A stretch of 64,000 nucleotides of DNA from Flavobacterium jejuense (lineage in GTDB: Bacteria > Bacteroidota > Bacteroidia > Flavobacteriales > Flavobacteriaceae), in assembly GCF_006491595.2 (NCBI RefSeq), contig NZ_VEVQ02000005.1:62001-126000 (forward strand), in the 5' to 3' direction. This document shows, in pieces, positions 63,327 through 64,000 of this stretch. Numbering within the stretch: position 1 is the stretch's first letter; each line of letters opens with the position of its first letter. The notes under the pieces were generated by a model. That model did no database searches. It saw only the letters and a list, made by a program, of their open reading frames with translations, and was not told the DNA's origin. A program made the position numbers and the translations under genes.

Positions 63327-63563
63327 TTAATACATTGAACGTTTAATTAAAACAGGTCTTTGACGTGAATAACTAGAAGATTTTTTACCTTGTTTATAAG
63401 CTGTTTTTTTAGCTTTTTTTAACATAGGGTAAACATATTTTTTCATTTGCGCCTTTGTAGGCTTACGGACTGTTTTTTTCTTTTTAGAAGTAGATTTTGT
63501 TCCTAACAAAGAACCAACTGTTTTATTCACGCTATTAGCGACCATATCCAAAGGATTTGCCAT
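63327..63563 (-). CDS. Small lysine-rich protein of the phage-like element
   Basis: A 78-residue highly basic protein. About one-third of residues 20-70 are Lys or Arg (TSKKKKTVRKPTKAQMKK, KKAKKTAYKQGKKSS). It has no hydrophobic helix beyond a short N-terminal stretch. This composition suits a nucleic-acid-binding or DNA-condensing virion protein, but no family is recognised. It is 2 bases upstream of the annexin-like gene in the same operon. Confidence 0.6.
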   Translation of the reverse strand: MANPLDMVANSVNKTVGSLLGTKSTSKKKKTVRKPTKAQMKKYVYPMLKKAKKTAYKQGKKSSSYSRQRPVLIKRSMY

Positions 63564-63586
63564 AATATTTAAATATTAAACTAACA

Positions 63587-63733
63587 TTAGTTAGCTGGTT
63601 TATTAATAATTTCTTGCAGATACTCTGCATCGTTTTTTTGAATCCAACGCCTAACCTCTGTTAAAGTAGGTTTAGCGACATTTTTCGATTTTGTAACTTT
63701 TTTAGTTACAACAACATTTTTAGGTCTTGCCAT
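63587..63733 (-). CDS. Very small basic protein (48 aa) with AEYLQ motif
   Basis: ATG at 63731-63733 (minus strand) opens a 48-residue frame, MARPKNVVVTKKVTK... ending ...INKPAN, with the stop at 63587-63589. The N-terminal half is Lys-rich, and the C-terminal half contains DAEYLQEIINK. The same AEYLQ.(I/L)INK motif occurs at the end of the next upstream protein. It lies between that gene's terminator and the lysine-rich gene, 23 bases from the latter. Function is unknown. Confidence 0.55.
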   Translation of the reverse strand: MARPKNVVVTKKVTKSKNVAKPTLTEVRRWIQKNDAEYLQEIINKPAN

Positions 63734-63752
63734 AAAAAATTATTTAAAATCA

Positions 63753-63776
63753 AAAACGAGGACTAATCCTCGTTTT
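63753..63776 (-). terminator. Hairpin terminator overlapping a stop codon
   Basis: AAAACGAGGA pairs perfectly with TCCTCGTTTT around a 4-base loop that holds the stop of the upstream minus-strand gene. On the minus strand the T run follows the stem. Confidence 0.8.
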
Positions 63777-64000
63777 CAATTGATTTATTAATTAAACTTT
63801 GCAGATATTCTGCTGAACTAAACTTCATAACTTGGTAACGCAACCAAATAAAAACAACAGGAGAAAAGAGGTAAAAAGCGTTGCTTTTAAAAATCTTCGC
63901 ATAAAGTTGTTCACCTTTATTTTGACTATCAGGAAGTGCCTTTGTATGAAATGATTGTAAGTCATTAAAAGTACGGTCTAAATCAAACTCCGAATCAAAA
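63763..64000 (-). CDS. Partial phage-like protein running off the right edge
   Basis: An open frame from the window edge (first full codon at 63999) to the stop at 63763-63765 gives 78 residues of a C-terminus. It contains a Gln/Lys-rich stretch (KALPDSQNKGEQLYAK), a short hydrophobic run (FYLFSPVVFIWLRYQ) and the ending SSAEYLQSLINKSIENED. The AEYLQ ending is repeated in the next gene. The start lies beyond the window and the family is not recognised. Confidence 0.6.
   Translation of the reverse strand, partial: FDSEFDLDRTFNDLQSFHTKALPDSQNKGEQLYAKIFKSNAFYLFSPVVFIWLRYQVMKFSSAEYLQSLINKSIENED

Larger units (their letters stand above)
59554..64000. mobile_element. Left part of a small prophage or phage-like element
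   Basis: The genes from 60132 rightward are short, overlapping and mostly on one strand. Among them are an RHH-like regulator, a 3TM holin-like protein, a GH24 endolysin, several one-helix membrane proteins and a lysine-rich small protein. No portal, terminase or tail gene is visible in this 4.4 kb. Many membrane proteins and very small genes would fit a small tailless or ssDNA phage of the FLiP/corticovirus type, but no capsid gene is in view. The right end is outside the window, and the left end is placed at the dif-like site by inference. Confidence 0.7.

Noticed and set aside
59554..64000. CRISPR array, transposon ends or tRNA attachment site in the boundary region
   Set aside because: There are no regular spaced repeats, no transposase and no tRNA-like cloverleaf, only hairpins and the dif-like core.

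Overview
The window is AT-rich (roughly two-thirds A+T) and reads as the chromosome of a Bacteroidota bacterium, most likely a Flavobacterium or close relative in the Flavobacteriaceae. The evidence is a SusC/SusD pair, secreted enzymes with type IX secretion C-terminal tails, weak Shine-Dalgarno sites, TAnnTTTG-like promoter boxes and flavobacterial codon use.

Region 1 (1-18348) is an acetate-uptake and acetate-activation locus with a biosynthetic cluster inside it. A DUF4212 small subunit and a sodium:solute symporter are followed by a symporter-histidine kinase fusion, a stand-alone receiver protein and acetyl-CoA synthetase. The minus-strand DnaQ-like exonuclease and cNMP/CBS/DUF294 protein at 15825-18348 are usual companions of such loci. 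Between them lie a P-loop kinase-like gene, a GNAT gene, a seven-gene cluster (FAD oxidoreductase, methyltransferase, type III polyketide synthase, FabZ-like dehydratase, KAS, ACP, phosphopantetheinyl transferase; 8531-14077) and an APC permease. The cluster looks able to make and tailor a phenolic lipid or pyrone.

Region 2 (about 18560-57840) is a nearly complete pectin/polygalacturonate utilisation system. The cytoplasmic arm is kduI, kduD, uxaC, kdgF-like cupin, kdgK, a truncated LacI protein, KDPG aldolase, a hexuronate MFS transporter, uxaB and uxaA. A full-length LacI regulator is on the opposite strand. The outer-membrane and secreted arm is GH28, SusC, SusD, a large CE8 protein, two PL1 lyases, a CBM-like secreted protein, PL9, and a tightly packed operon (esterase, DUF4861, GH105, Gfo/Idh, GH43, PL10-CE8 fusion, GDSL acetylesterase, esterase). 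Six near-identical 14-bp palindromes (CGTAATCGATTACG type) stand in front of the transcription units. Each abuts or overlaps a -7-like box, so one LacI-type repressor probably controls the whole regulon.

Region 3 (57891-59519) holds a small membrane protein, an exported MsrA and a frameshifted MsrB.

Region 4 (about 59520-64000) is a different kind of DNA. It has a long structured non-coding stretch that includes a candidate XerCD/dif-like site, then very small genes: a Zn-finger-like protein, a ribbon-helix-helix-like protein, a 3TM holin-like protein, a GH24 endolysin, several single-TM proteins and a lysine-rich protein. I read it as the left part of a small prophage running off the right edge. 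A phospholipase D-like gene is inserted antisense in the lysis/structural cassette and is a candidate accessory or immunity gene.
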